Shown: one piece after another, positions 8,229 to 15,835 of the stretch
How positions within the stretch are numbered: position 1 is the first letter of the stretch
Layout: every line of letters begins with the position of its first letter
Source: Alteromonadaceae bacterium
GTDB taxonomy: Bacteria; Pseudomonadota; Gammaproteobacteria; Pseudomonadales; Oleiphilaceae
NCBI GenBank assembly: GCA_013393545.1
Contig: JABXHG010000122.1
Span: 1-28,528 of the forward strand
Reading direction: 5' to 3'
DNA: 28,528 nt
Position numbers and translations under genes: made by a program
The notes under the pieces: model-generated
Seen by the model: the letters and a program-made list of their open reading frames with translations, nothing else
Database searches by the model: none
What the model was told of the DNA's origin: nothing

Positions 8229-8837
8229 ATGAAGCTGACTGCCAGACAATCCCAGGTGCTCGATATCATTCGCCGGTATGTGGATGAAACCGGTTATCCG
8301 CCCACCCGCGCTGAAATCGCAGCCGAACTGGGCTTCCGCTCCGCCAATGCCGCCGAGGAGCATCTGCGGGCCCTGGCACGAAAGGGCGCGATCGAGATGG
8401 TGCCCGGTGCCAGCCGGGGTATCCGCCTGCCGGAAGCCGAACCGGATCTGGGGCTGCCCGTGGTGGGGCAGGTGGCGGCCGGTAGCCCGATTCTGGCCGA
8501 GGAGCACATCGAGGACCACTGCACGCTGCGCCCGGAATTCTTCTCTCCGTCAGCGGATTATCTGCTGACCGTCCGTGGCATGAGCATGAAGGACATAGGC
8601 ATCCTGGACGGCGATTTGCTGGCGGTGCACTCCACCCAGGATGTCCAGAATGGCCAGATTGTGGTGGCCCGGATCGGTGAAGAAGTGACGGTCAAACGTT
8701 TCCGCCGGGAAGGCTCCCGGGTCTGGCTGATCGCCGAGAACAACGAGTTTGCGCCCATCGAGGTGGATCTGACCGAACAGGAGCTGTTCATTGAAGGTCT
8801 GGGGGTGGGAGTTATTCGCCGCTCGGACCTTCACTGA
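8229..8837 (+). CDS. lexA: LexA, SOS-response repressor and self-cleaving protease
   Basis: LexA represses DNA-damage genes and cleaves itself when RecA filaments form. The 202-residue product has the normal length. The N-terminal winged helix includes [16 protein letters not shown] with the recognition helix around [12 protein letters not shown]. The cleavage site is Ala84-Gly85 within QVAAGSPI, the catalytic serine is Ser119 in GMSMKDIGI, and the catalytic lysine is Lys156 in EEVTVKRF. All key residues are present, so the protein should be active. The ATG at 8229 is preceded by CCGGAG, and the frame upstream of it is only open non-coding DNA carrying the operators. sulA follows after 38 bases in the same direction without its own SOS box. 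Confidence 0.98.
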   Translation: MKLTARQSQVLDIIRRYVDETGYPPTRAEIAAELGFRSANAAEEHLRALARKGAIEMVPGASRGIRLPEAEPDLGLPVVGQVAAGSPILAEEHIEDHCTLRPEFFSPSADYLLTVRGMSMKDIGILDGDLLAVHSTQDVQNGQIVVARIGEEVTVKRFRREGSRVWLIAENNEFAPIEVDLTEQELFIEGLGVGVIRRSDLH

Positions 8838-8875
8838 CAGCCGGTTCCCGGTAACGCAAGGCAGGTAGGTGAGTT

Positions 8876-9325
8876 ATGGAACAGTTGAGTTTTAACCAGA
8901 ACACCGCGTTTCAACCGGCGATTGCCGCGCCCGCAAAACCGGTCGTGGCCGATTCCGCCAAGCGTGCGGGTGCCGGCAATGTAACGGAAATCATTCTGCC
9001 GGAAGGTCAGGTGGAGAATTTTCAGTTGTTGCTGCCCATGCTCACTCAGCTGAACCGGGAAAAACGTTGGTTGGCCTGGATTGATCCGCCGCAGGGGCTG
9101 GTTGCCAAGTGGCAGACAATGCACGGAATTGTCGCCAGTGAACTTCTCGTTTTGCGTTCATCCGCTGATTACTCGGCGTTGCAACTGGCGGAGCGGGCAC
9201 TGGGCGCGGGCACCTGTCACGCGGTGGTGTTGTGGACCGGTAAACTGGGCAAGAGAGCTTTCGAATCCCTTCAGAAAGCCTCGGTCAGTGGCAGTAGCCA
9301 CGGGGTCATTCTGCGCCAGCGCTAA
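8876..9325 (+). CDS. sulA: SulA-type SOS cell-division inhibitor
   Basis: SulA binds FtsZ and stops septation during DNA damage. This 149-residue protein has a variable N-terminus of about 35 residues and then the conserved RecA-like core: VTEIILPEG, LLPMLTQLNREKRWLAWIDPP, and the helical region LQLAERALGAGTCHAVVLW. The family match is by these motifs and by position directly after lexA, as in Pseudomonas. A purine-rich GGCAGGTAGGTGAG precedes the ATG. No LexA box lies in the 38-base gap, so induction should come through lexA co-transcription. The stop is 7 bases from the stop of a convergent gene, leaving no room for a separate terminator. Confidence 0.88.
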   Translation: MEQLSFNQNTAFQPAIAAPAKPVVADSAKRAGAGNVTEIILPEGQVENFQLLLPMLTQLNREKRWLAWIDPPQGLVAKWQTMHGIVASELLVLRSSADYSALQLAERALGAGTCHAVVLWTGKLGKRAFESLQKASVSGSSHGVILRQR

Positions 9326-9332
9326 CCGGGCA

Positions 9333-9596
9333 TCAGTGCAGGGTGTGGCTGGTGTAAGGCTCGGCAAACTCGGCCTCGTCTTCCTCCCAGTCGATATCAT
9401 GGCTGATGTCGCCTGCCGCTTCGATGCCGGCGGCGATCATGGCCTTGGCGATGTTCATGTCGCGATTATCCATCATCTCCCGGGCTTCATCGGAAAACGA
9501 AATCCGCACAAGGGGTGCAGACTCGTCATCATCGGCCCGGCGCAGTGCATAATCGCCATTGGCCAGTTGTACAATTTCGAAAAACGATGGAGACAT
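9333..9596 (-). CDS. Small acidic conserved hypothetical protein
   Basis: An 87-residue soluble protein of unknown function. It begins with a compact beta-like segment (FFEIVQLANGDYALRR), continues through LVRISFSDEAREMM, and ends in a very acidic stretch around DIDWEEDEAEF. No catalytic motif, signal peptide or membrane segment is visible. Its place, convergent with sulA and ahead of a second hypothetical, matches the order I recall next to lexA in Pseudomonas, which supports it as a real conserved gene. An AAAGG ribosome-binding site lies about 9 bases before the ATG. It is 61 bases downstream of the next minus-strand gene and is probably co-transcribed with it. Confidence 0.75.
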   Translation of the reverse strand: MSPSFFEIVQLANGDYALRRADDDESAPLVRISFSDEAREMMDNRDMNIAKAMIAAGIEAAGDISHDIDWEEDEAEFAEPYTSHTLH

Positions 9597-9657
9597 TAAT
9601 TAAACCTTTGTCCTGATGGGATCATGGGTGAATTCGGAAATCGGTGCCTGCGACCTG

Positions 9658-10161
9658 TTACCACTCGTTGTGTTGCTCGGAGAGGCTTCGACTAAACGCC
9701 GCCATGGCGCTTCGAGTCTTCTCCAGAGCGGCGGGTGAGAAATCGGCCTGCGGCTCGCTCGAAACGGCAATGACATTCTCGGTGGTTGCCGGCTTATTGG
9801 GCGCCACTGGCTCATTCAGAGCTTTTTCCAGCCTGGCCAGGTGGTTCCACCAACTGTCTGGCGTAGTGGCCAGTTGTCGTAGTGCCTCAAGATCCGGCAC
9901 CGAATACGAAAACAGCGCTTCCAGCTCTTCCAGTGTGCGAGGGCAAGCCTGTTTGTGCTGGTGATAGCGGGCCACCATCTCCAGCAGTATTTGCCTGGCT
10001 CTTAACAACATTTCCGCGCTGGCCTGGCCCAGCGCCTGTTTTTGCACGGCCGCAGGCGTATGGCCGGTAGCCGTGCCGTCCCCGATGTGTTCCAGCTGTG
10101 CCAGCAGTGCACGTGCCAGATAGAGCTTTTGTGAAACCACCGAATACTGTTGAACTGCCAT
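9658..10161 (-). CDS. Conserved hypothetical helical protein (DUF6586-like)
   Basis: A 167-residue, mostly helical cytoplasmic protein. Residues 1-110 form the conserved-looking part, with QKLYLARALLAQLE, ASAEMLLRARQILLEMVARY and a WW pair near residue 104. A Pro/Ala-rich linker follows, then a short C-terminal helix. By position in the lexA-sulA neighbourhood, and by what I recall of the Pseudomonas gene there, it is likely of the DUF6586 family; this was not searched. No function can be assigned. It reads away from the flagellar genes and shares the 160-bp upstream gap with the small gene before fleQ. Confidence 0.72.
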   Translation of the reverse strand: MAVQQYSVVSQKLYLARALLAQLEHIGDGTATGHTPAAVQKQALGQASAEMLLRARQILLEMVARYHQHKQACPRTLEELEALFSYSVPDLEALRQLATTPDSWWNHLARLEKALNEPVAPNKPATTENVIAVSSEPQADFSPAALEKTRSAMAAFSRSLSEQHNEW

Positions 10162-10323
10162 GGATGTTCTCGCCTGCGAACCGAACCGGTGATTATACCA
10201 AGTTAACGAGCCGCTGAATAACTCCCGATTACCTGCGCTATGCAGCGCGGTTTACAACCTTCTGGTACTGGCGCCAATCACGTATGATCGGCAATACATC
10301 AAGGTAGCCGCAGGAGCATGATC

Positions 10324-10653
10324 ATGGCCAATCCTCAGGAATTACTCGAACAACTGGACGCCCTGAAAGCCCGCCTTGAGGCGGCGCTGGCCGAGCAGGA
10401 CTGGGACGCGCTGGTGGAGCTGAACAGCAAGATCAAACCGGCCGTCGAACCATTGATGCAGGCGCTGGAAAATCATGAGGTGGATCCGGACGTTGTGCGC
10501 GAACGGCTGGAGGGGCTCAACGAGTTTGTTCAGACCGCCGACAGGGAGGCGACGCAGGCCCGCGAGGAGGCCCGTGCCTCGTTAAAAGGGATGAGCCAGA
10601 ACCGTAACGCCGCCAGGGCCTATCAGGACGTATCTTCCGGTCGGCCGAAATAA
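10324..10653 (+). CDS. Small helical protein upstream of fleQ, possibly FliT/FleP-like
   Basis: A 109-residue hydrophilic, almost entirely helical protein: LLEQLDALKARLEAALAEQDWDALVELNSKIKPAV, then a second helix and a charged C-terminal helix rich in Arg and Glu. There is no membrane segment or signal. Size, charge and position just before fleQ resemble the FliT/FleP group of flagellar export chaperones, but no diagnostic motif is clear, so this is an inference. Two in-frame ATGs occur, at 10318 and 10324. The AGGAG at 10312-10316 is too close to the first and correctly spaced for the second, so 10324 is chosen. A TATGAT at 10283-10288 could be a -10 box, but its -35 is poor. Confidence 0.7.
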   Translation: MANPQELLEQLDALKARLEAALAEQDWDALVELNSKIKPAVEPLMQALENHEVDPDVVRERLEGLNEFVQTADREATQAREEARASLKGMSQNRNAARAYQDVSSGRPK

Positions 10654-10678
10654 CCCCGGACAAAACAGTGTCATAAAA

Positions 10679-10707
10679 TTGACTCTGGCTGCGCAACAGT
10701 CTTAAAT
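10679..10707 (+). promoter_or_regulatory. Putative sigma70 promoter of fleQ
   Basis: TTGACT at 10679-10684 and TTAAAT at 10702-10707 are separated by 17 bases. The -35 matches five of six consensus positions and the -10 four of six. Placement 36 bases before the fleQ start fits a housekeeping promoter for the top regulator of the flagellar cascade. Confidence 0.6.
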
Positions 10708-10742
10708 ACGGCTCAAACTCCCCCCGACAGAGAAGTCTGTGC

Positions 10743-12182
10743 ATGTCTGAAAATAACACGGTACTGGTGCTGAGCGGCGATGAAGGCCGCCGTCGTGATC
10801 TGGTGACGATCCTCGAATTTGTGGGCGACGAACAGGTGCTTGCCGGTGCCGACGCGCAATCGGTGCTTGCTGATGAGCAGGCGGGGCAGGATGCTCTGCT
10901 GGCGGTGGTCAATGGCGAAGATGATGACGCCGTACCAGTGATTGAGCAGATTGGGGAGGCGGTGCGGGGGCTGCCGATTGTCGTGGTTGGCGATGCTGAT
11001 CTGGGGAATTTGCCGGAACAACAGGCAGCCCGGGTAGTGGCACGCATGGACTGGCCATTGAATTACACCAAATTTGTTGACGCCTTTTATCGTGCGCAGT
11101 TGTACCGTGAACAGTTCCGTCGAAGCCGTAACAATGGCCGGGGTGTTCAGTTGTTCCGCAGCCTGGTGGGGACCAGTCGGCGTGTGCAGCAGGTGCGGCA
11201 GCTGATGCAGCAGGTGGCCGACAAGGAGGTGAGCGTGCTGGTTACCGGCGAGTCCGGCACTGGTAAGGAAGTGGTTGCCCGCAACCTGCACTACCATTCT
11301 TCTCGTCGTGACAAGCCTTTCGTGCCGGTGAACTGTGGCGCGATTCCAGCCGAACTGCTGGAAAGTGAGCTGTTTGGCCACGAAAAAGGGGCGTTCACCG
11401 GTGCCATTACCGCCCGGGTTGGACGCTTCGAGCTGGCCGAGGGTGGTACCCTGTTTCTCGATGAAATCGGCGATATGCCGCTGAACATGCAGGTTAAAAT
11501 CCTGCGGGTTCTGCAGGAACGCACCTTCGAGAAAGTGGGCAGCAACAAAACCCAGAGTGCCGATGTCCGGGTGATTGCCGCTACCCACAAGAATCTCGAA
11601 GAGATGATCGAGTCCGGTGACTTCCGGGAAGATCTGTATTACCGCCTGAATGTTTTTCCGATCGAGATGCCTTCCCTGCGCGAGCGGGCAGAGGATATCC
11701 CGCTACTGATCAATGAATTGATCGCCCGCATGGAAAAGGAAAAGCGGGGTACGCTGCGGTTGAATTCGGCAGCAGTGATGAGTCTGTGTCGTCATGAATG
11801 GCCGGGTAATGTGCGGGAATTGGCCAACCTGGTGGAGCGACTGGCCATTATGCACCCCGATGGTGTGATTGGCGTGCAGGAGCTGCCGGCAAAGTTCCGC
11901 TACGTGGATGATTATGAAACCAGCCCCGAGCCCGAACAGGAACCCGGGCTGGCTGACAACGCCGCAGGCCTGGTGGGCCTGGACGCACCCGCCACGCTGC
12001 CCACGGATGGACTGAACCTTAAAGACTATCTGGCTACCCTGGAAAAGCAGTTGATACAACAGGCGTTGGACGAAGCCGACGGCGTGGTTGCCCGGGCGGC
12101 GGAAAAGCTGAGTATCCGCCGCACCACTCTGGTGGAGAAAGTGCGCAAGTACGGTCTGCGCCAGGAATCGGAAGAGGCCTGA
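10743..12182 (+). CDS. fleQ: FleQ (FlrA-type) sigma54-dependent flagellar master activator
   Basis: FleQ is the bacterial enhancer-binding protein at the top of polar-flagellum cascades, and in Pseudomonas it also responds to cyclic-di-GMP and FleN. The 479-residue product has a degenerate receiver-like domain (about 1-120) in which I see no conserved phosphorylation aspartate. The AAA+ domain has Walker A GESGTGKE (169-176), the sigma54-contact loop GAFTGA (216-221) and Walker B LFLDEIGD (237-244). A Fis-type helix-turn-helix ends the protein ([19 protein letters not shown]). Length agrees with the family (about 490). It has a probable sigma70 promoter of its own and is followed by a hairpin. 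Its likely targets include the sigma54 promoters in this window. Confidence 0.96.
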   Translation: MSENNTVLVLSGDEGRRRDLVTILEFVGDEQVLAGADAQSVLADEQAGQDALLAVVNGEDDDAVPVIEQIGEAVRGLPIVVVGDADLGNLPEQQAARVVARMDWPLNYTKFVDAFYRAQLYREQFRRSRNNGRGVQLFRSLVGTSRRVQQVRQLMQQVADKEVSVLVTGESGTGKEVVARNLHYHSSRRDKPFVPVNCGAIPAELLESELFGHEKGAFTGAITARVGRFELAEGGTLFLDEIGDMPLNMQVKILRVLQERTFEKVGSNKTQSADVRVIAATHKNLEEMIESGDFREDLYYRLNVFPIEMPSLRERAEDIPLLINELIARMEKEKRGTLRLNSAAVMSLCRHEWPGNVRELANLVERLAIMHPDGVIGVQELPAKFRYVDDYETSPEPEQEPGLADNAAGLVGLDAPATLPTDGLNLKDYLATLEKQLIQQALDEADGVVARAAEKLSIRRTTLVEKVRKYGLRQESEEA

Positions 12183-12188
12183 GAGCCT

Positions 12189-12236
12189 ATCCGGTAGCGT
12201 CAAAGGTTCGTAACCTGTTGGCGCTGCCGGTGCTTT
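12189..12236 (+). terminator. Candidate terminator after fleQ
   Basis: CCGGTAGCG at 12189-12197 pairs with CGCTGCCGG at 12220-12228 (one wobble). An inner AGGTT/AACCT hairpin lies between, and TGCTTTTCT follows. The structure begins 7 bases after the fleQ stop. The T tract is short, so termination may be partial. Confidence 0.55.
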
Positions 12237-12310
12237 TCTCCCGCCAGAATATCGTCACCAATCCCCTTCTAAAATCTCTTTCCTTTTGAAAATAAAGAAA
12301 AAAATAATTT

Positions 12311-12326
12311 TGGCACAGTTCTGGCT
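12311..12326 (+). promoter_or_regulatory. Sigma54 promoter of fleSR
   Basis: TGGCACAGTTCTGGCT carries the -24 GG and -12 GC with the exact 10-base spacing between them and the strong TGGCAC upstream half. It lies 65 bases before fleS. A 24-base run almost free of G and C (12287-12310) sits just upstream, suitable for DNA bending or IHF binding. FleQ-dependent sigma54 control of fleSR is known in Pseudomonas. Confidence 0.85.
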
Positions 12327-12390
12327 TATACACTCGTAACGATACATCCGATTGCTCTGGCCCCCGCCGGGCCGGTTCAGGGAGAAAGTT

Positions 12391-13626
12391 ATGAGTCAGG
12401 CACAATTTGTCTTGCAACCCGAACACCTCAACGCAGCCGATGCCAATGCTGCCGCCGATGTGAACAACAAGGTCACCGCGTTGTTCCCGGAGCAGAAAGA
12501 CGAGGCGGTGGATTCCGCGCTGGATCTGTTCAACCGCATGTCGCAGCAAATTACCGACTCCTATCGTACCCTTGAGTCCCGCGTTAACCAGTTGTCTGGC
12601 GAGCTAACCCAGGAAAGCCTGCAGCGTCAGCAGGAACTGGAACAAAAAGAACAGCTGGCTGATCAGCTGTCCACATTGCTCAAGGCACTGCCGGCCGGCG
12701 TGGTGGTTCTGGATAAACACGGCGTCGTCAGTCAGTGCAATCCGGCGGCCGTGTCGCTCTTGGGCGAGCCGCTGGATGGTGAGAGCTGGATCAACGTCAT
12801 TCAGCGCTGCTTTGCTCCGCGCCGGGATGATGGCCACGAGGTTTCCCTGAAAGACGGCCGCCGGGTCAGCATTGAAATCCGGACCATGGAAAACCAGCCG
12901 GGCCAGCTGATTCTTTTGACCGACCTGACCGAAACCCGCCAGCTGCAATCCCAGTTGGCCCATGCCCAGCGCCTGTCGGCGATGGGCAAAATGGTCGCCT
13001 CCCTGGCCCATCAGATCCGCACGCCACTTTCTGCCGCCATTCTCTACGGTGGTCATCTGAGCCAGCCGGATCTGGAAGAGGAAATGCGTCAGCGTTGTGC
13101 CGACCGCCTGATGTCTCGCCTGACTCACCTGGAGCAACAGGTGCGCGACATGCTGATTTTCGCCCGGGGCGAAACCCGGCTGGCCGAGGAATTGCCTGCC
13201 GGCAAATTGGTTTCTGCTTTGGAAAATGCGCTTGAAGGTGTCCGTCTGGCACCTGGGGCTTCGGTCAAAGTTCATAACCGGGTGTCCGGCGACTGCCGGC
13301 TGATGTGTAACCGGGATGCCCTGGTGGGTGCCTGTACCAACCTGGTGAACAACAGCCTGGAAGCGGGTGCCAACGCGGTGGAGGTGACGCTGGAATCCAC
13401 CGCTGCCGGCCTGAATATCCAGGTGGCGGACAACGGCCCCGGCTTTGGTTCCGAGCAGGCCGCACGTGTCACCGAAGCGTTTTATACCACCAAATCCCAC
13501 GGTACCGGTCTGGGTCTGGCGGTAGTGCAGGCAGTGACTAAGGCCCACAAGGGCGAGTTTTCCATTTATTCACCGGAGCAGGGCGGCGCAGTGGCACAAC
13601 TGCAGTTACCGACCCTCGCTGGTTAA
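12391..13626 (+). CDS. fleS: FleS (FlrB-type) flagellar sensor histidine kinase
   Basis: FleS phosphorylates FleR to turn on the middle flagellar genes. The 411-residue product is soluble, with no membrane segment. It has a helical N-terminus (about 45-95), a PAS domain (about 95-180, with PAGVVVLDKHGVVSQCNPAA), and a HisKA domain with phosphoacceptor His207 in LAHQIRTPLSAA. The HATPase domain has N box NLVNNSLEAGA, the VADNGPGFG loop and TTKSHGTGLGLAVV. The ATG at 12391 follows AGGGAGA at a good distance; an upstream ATG at 12352 would lie between the sigma54 promoter and the ribosome-binding site and is rejected. fleR follows after 25 bases. Confidence 0.95.
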   Translation: MSQAQFVLQPEHLNAADANAAADVNNKVTALFPEQKDEAVDSALDLFNRMSQQITDSYRTLESRVNQLSGELTQESLQRQQELEQKEQLADQLSTLLKALPAGVVVLDKHGVVSQCNPAAVSLLGEPLDGESWINVIQRCFAPRRDDGHEVSLKDGRRVSIEIRTMENQPGQLILLTDLTETRQLQSQLAHAQRLSAMGKMVASLAHQIRTPLSAAILYGGHLSQPDLEEEMRQRCADRLMSRLTHLEQQVRDMLIFARGETRLAEELPAGKLVSALENALEGVRLAPGASVKVHNRVSGDCRLMCNRDALVGACTNLVNNSLEAGANAVEVTLESTAAGLNIQVADNGPGFGSEQAARVTEAFYTTKSHGTGLGLAVVQAVTKAHKGEFSIYSPEQGGAVAQLQLPTLAG

Positions 13627-13651
13627 AAGAACAAGACTGGAGGCAGATGGC

Positions 13652-15157
13652 ATGGCTAAGGCAAAAATTCTCATCGTGGAAGACGATCACGATCTGCGGG
13701 ACGCCCTGGTGACCACCCTGGAGCTGGCCAAATTCCAGGTTCACGAGGCCGCCGACGGTGAACAGGCGCTTGCCAGCCTGGCAAAAAGCCCGGTGGATAT
13801 GGTGGTCAGTGATGTCAACATGCCGGGCATGTCCGGCCATGAATTGCTCGGCGAGGTGCAGCGACTGTACCCGGGCCTGCCGATGATGCTGATTACCGCT
13901 TACGGCCAGATCAGCGATGCGGTCTCCGCCATGCAGTCTGGTGCCATTGACTATCTGGTCAAACCGTTTGAACCCAGAGTTCTGGTGGAAGCGGTCAGTA
14001 AAGTGGTGGGCGGTGCCAGCCCGAAATCAGGCGATCAGCCGGTGGCCGAAGACCCGGTCAGCTTGCGCATGTTCCAGCTAGCCAGCAAGGTGGCCAATAG
14101 CGAATCCACGGTGATGATTTCCGGCGAAAGCGGTACCGGTAAAGAAGTGCTGGCCCGCTACATTCACCAGCAATCGCCCCGTGCCGATGAGCCGTTTGTG
14201 GCCATCAACTGCGCCGCTATTCCGGAAAACATGCTCGAAGCCATTCTGTTCGGCCACGAAAAAGGGGCCTTTACCGGTGCTGTCTCGTCGTCGCCGGGCA
14301 AATTCGAGCAGGCCAACGGTGGCACCATTTTGCTGGATGAAATCTCCGAAATGGACATGAACCTGCAGTCAAAACTGCTGCGGGTACTCCAGGAGCGGGA
14401 AGTGGAACGTGTGGGTGGTCGCAAGACCATTGCCCTGGATGTGCGAGTGATTGCCACCACCAACCGGGACCTGGGGGATTACGTTCGCGAGGGCAAGTTC
14501 CGAGAGGATTTGTACTATCGCCTCACCGTTTTCCCGATGCACTGGCAGCCCTTGCGTGAACGGCCCATGGATATCCTGCCGCTGGCCAAATCCCTGTTGC
14601 GCAAGCACAGCCGGAAAATGAAGCTGACTGGCATCACCCTGGCCGAGGACGCCCGTCGCGCTCTCACCACCCACGCCTGGCCGGGGAATGTGCGAGAGCT
14701 GGATAACGCCATACAGCGCGCGCTGGTGTTGATGCAGGGAACCGTCATCCACGCCGGTGACTTGTGCCTCGAGCTTGGGATTACCGGTAAGCCGGATCTA
14801 CAGGCAACGCAACCGACTGGGGCGCCGGACCTGCAAGCGCGTACCGAGCCGCCGGCTCGGGAAGAGCGGGCCGTAAAGGAGGTGCCTATCTACACGGCGG
14901 AAGAGCAGCAGGCGCAGCAGGCCGCTGCTGCTGTCGACAGCGAGCCGAGTGCCGAAAACCAGGATTCGGGCGGAAGCCTGGGCAATGATCTGCGCCAACA
15001 GGCGTTCCGTATCATTATTCAGACGCTACGCAACGAAGGTGGCCGTCGTAACCGGGCTGCCGAACAGCTGGGAATCAGTCCCCGCACCCTGCGGTATAAG
15101 CTGGCCCAGATGCGTGACGCTGGTATCGATCTGGAAAGTGAATTGGCTACCGCATGA
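13652..15157 (+). CDS. fleR: FleR (FlrC-type) sigma54-dependent flagellar response regulator
   Basis: FleR is the response-regulator partner of FleS and activates class III basal-body and hook genes with sigma54. The receiver domain (1-115) has the acidic DD pair at 11-12, phosphoacceptor Asp54 in VVSDVNMPG and Lys104 in YLVKPF. The AAA+ domain has GESGTGKE (158-165), GAFTGA (205-210) and ILLDEISE (226-233). A Fis-type helix-turn-helix (NRAAEQLGISPRTLRYKL) ends the protein. At 501 residues it is about 25 longer than Pseudomonas FleR; the excess is a low-complexity Gln/Ala/Glu-rich linker between the AAA+ domain and the DNA-binding helices (about 375-445). GGAGG lies 8 bases before the ATG. 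Confidence 0.95.
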   Translation: MAKAKILIVEDDHDLRDALVTTLELAKFQVHEAADGEQALASLAKSPVDMVVSDVNMPGMSGHELLGEVQRLYPGLPMMLITAYGQISDAVSAMQSGAIDYLVKPFEPRVLVEAVSKVVGGASPKSGDQPVAEDPVSLRMFQLASKVANSESTVMISGESGTGKEVLARYIHQQSPRADEPFVAINCAAIPENMLEAILFGHEKGAFTGAVSSSPGKFEQANGGTILLDEISEMDMNLQSKLLRVLQEREVERVGGRKTIALDVRVIATTNRDLGDYVREGKFREDLYYRLTVFPMHWQPLRERPMDILPLAKSLLRKHSRKMKLTGITLAEDARRALTTHAWPGNVRELDNAIQRALVLMQGTVIHAGDLCLELGITGKPDLQATQPTGAPDLQARTEPPAREERAVKEVPIYTAEEQQAQQAAAAVDSEPSAENQDSGGSLGNDLRQQAFRIIIQTLRNEGGRRNRAAEQLGISPRTLRYKLAQMRDAGIDLESELATA

Positions 15158-15198
15158 TGGCCATCAGGCCGTTAACCTTCTCAGTAAGCTACTCCTTC

Positions 15199-15225
15199 GG
15201 GCACCCTGCGGGGTGCCGCTTTTTT
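15199..15225 (+). terminator. Rho-independent terminator after fleR
   Basis: GGCACCC at 15200-15206 pairs perfectly with GGGTGCC at 15211-15217 around a TGCG loop, followed by GCTTTTTT. It lies about 40 bases after the fleR stop and separates fleSR from the fliE operon. Confidence 0.9.
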
Positions 15226-15288
15226 GTCATCTTTCTGTCCTCGCTTTCGGTTTCCCCCTGGCCGACTACTCCGCTGGCTGTCAAAACT

Positions 15289-15301
15289 TTGTCGTCGACA
15301 A
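15289..15301. promoter_or_regulatory. Inverted repeat upstream of the fliE promoter, candidate activator site
   Basis: TTGTCGTCGACAA is a perfect 6-1-6 inverted repeat about 57 bases upstream of the fliE -24 element, a distance usual for enhancer-binding-protein sites such as FleR or FleQ. Nothing in the sequence says which protein, if any, binds it. Confidence 0.4.
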
Positions 15302-15357
15302 TTGTTCTTGCCTGAAATTAATATCTAAGGAATTGAAATAAAAGACATAAATTATAT

Positions 15358-15373
15358 TGGCCTGCCAATTGCT
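15358..15373 (+). promoter_or_regulatory. Sigma54 promoter of the fliE operon
   Basis: TGGCCTGCCAATTGCT has the -24 GG and -12 GC in exact spacing and a perfect TTGCT downstream half. It lies 70 bases before fliE in an AT-rich region. The upstream inverted repeat at 15289-15301 is a candidate activator site. Confidence 0.85.
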
Positions 15374-15442
15374 TTATCTCCCGCAACAACCTCTGTCATG
15401 AAGAGATGAACAGACGCCCTGACGGGCAACCGGGAGAGAAAC

Positions 15443-15820
15443 ATGGTTCAGCGTGCCGACATCAACAGTGTCTTGTCCGACATCCGCAGTCTGCGTTCGC
15501 AAATGATGCAGAACCAGCAGAATCAGCAGATCGAACAGAACCAGGGTGTCCGCAACCGTGTTGACGGTCCGCGAGAAGTGCAGGAAACCCGGGAAACCAC
15601 CAGTTTTGGTGATATGCTGGGCAACGCCGTCAACAACGTGAACAACCTCCAGCAAGAAGCCAGCGAGTTGCGTACCGCCTACGATATGGGTGACCCGAAC
15701 GTGGATATCACCCGGGTGATGATTGCCGCCGAAAAATCTTCCGTGTCTTACGAAGCACTGACCCAGGTCAGGAACCGGGTGGTTCGTGCTTATGAAGACA
15801 TTATGAACATGCCGATCTGA
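15443..15820 (+). CDS. fliE: FliE, MS-ring/rod junction protein
   Basis: FliE links the MS ring to the rod and is needed for export of rod proteins. The 125-residue product has a Gln/Asn-rich N-terminal half. The conserved C-terminal helices include SFGDMLGNAVNNVNNLQ, the DPNVDITRVMIAAEKSSVSYEA region and the terminal VVRAYEDIMNMPI, which is diagnostic. It is the first gene of the large operon, behind a sigma54 promoter, with a GGGAGAGAA ribosome-binding site. fliF follows after 15 bases. Confidence 0.97.
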   Translation: MVQRADINSVLSDIRSLRSQMMQNQQNQQIEQNQGVRNRVDGPREVQETRETTSFGDMLGNAVNNVNNLQQEASELRTAYDMGDPNVDITRVMIAAEKSSVSYEALTQVRNRVVRAYEDIMNMPI

Positions 15821-15835
15821 TAACGGAGCAGTAGC

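Noticed and set aside
12352..12390. Longer FleS start at 12352
   Set aside because: The added residues are Pro-rich and unlike the family, and AGGGAGA clearly serves the ATG at 12391.
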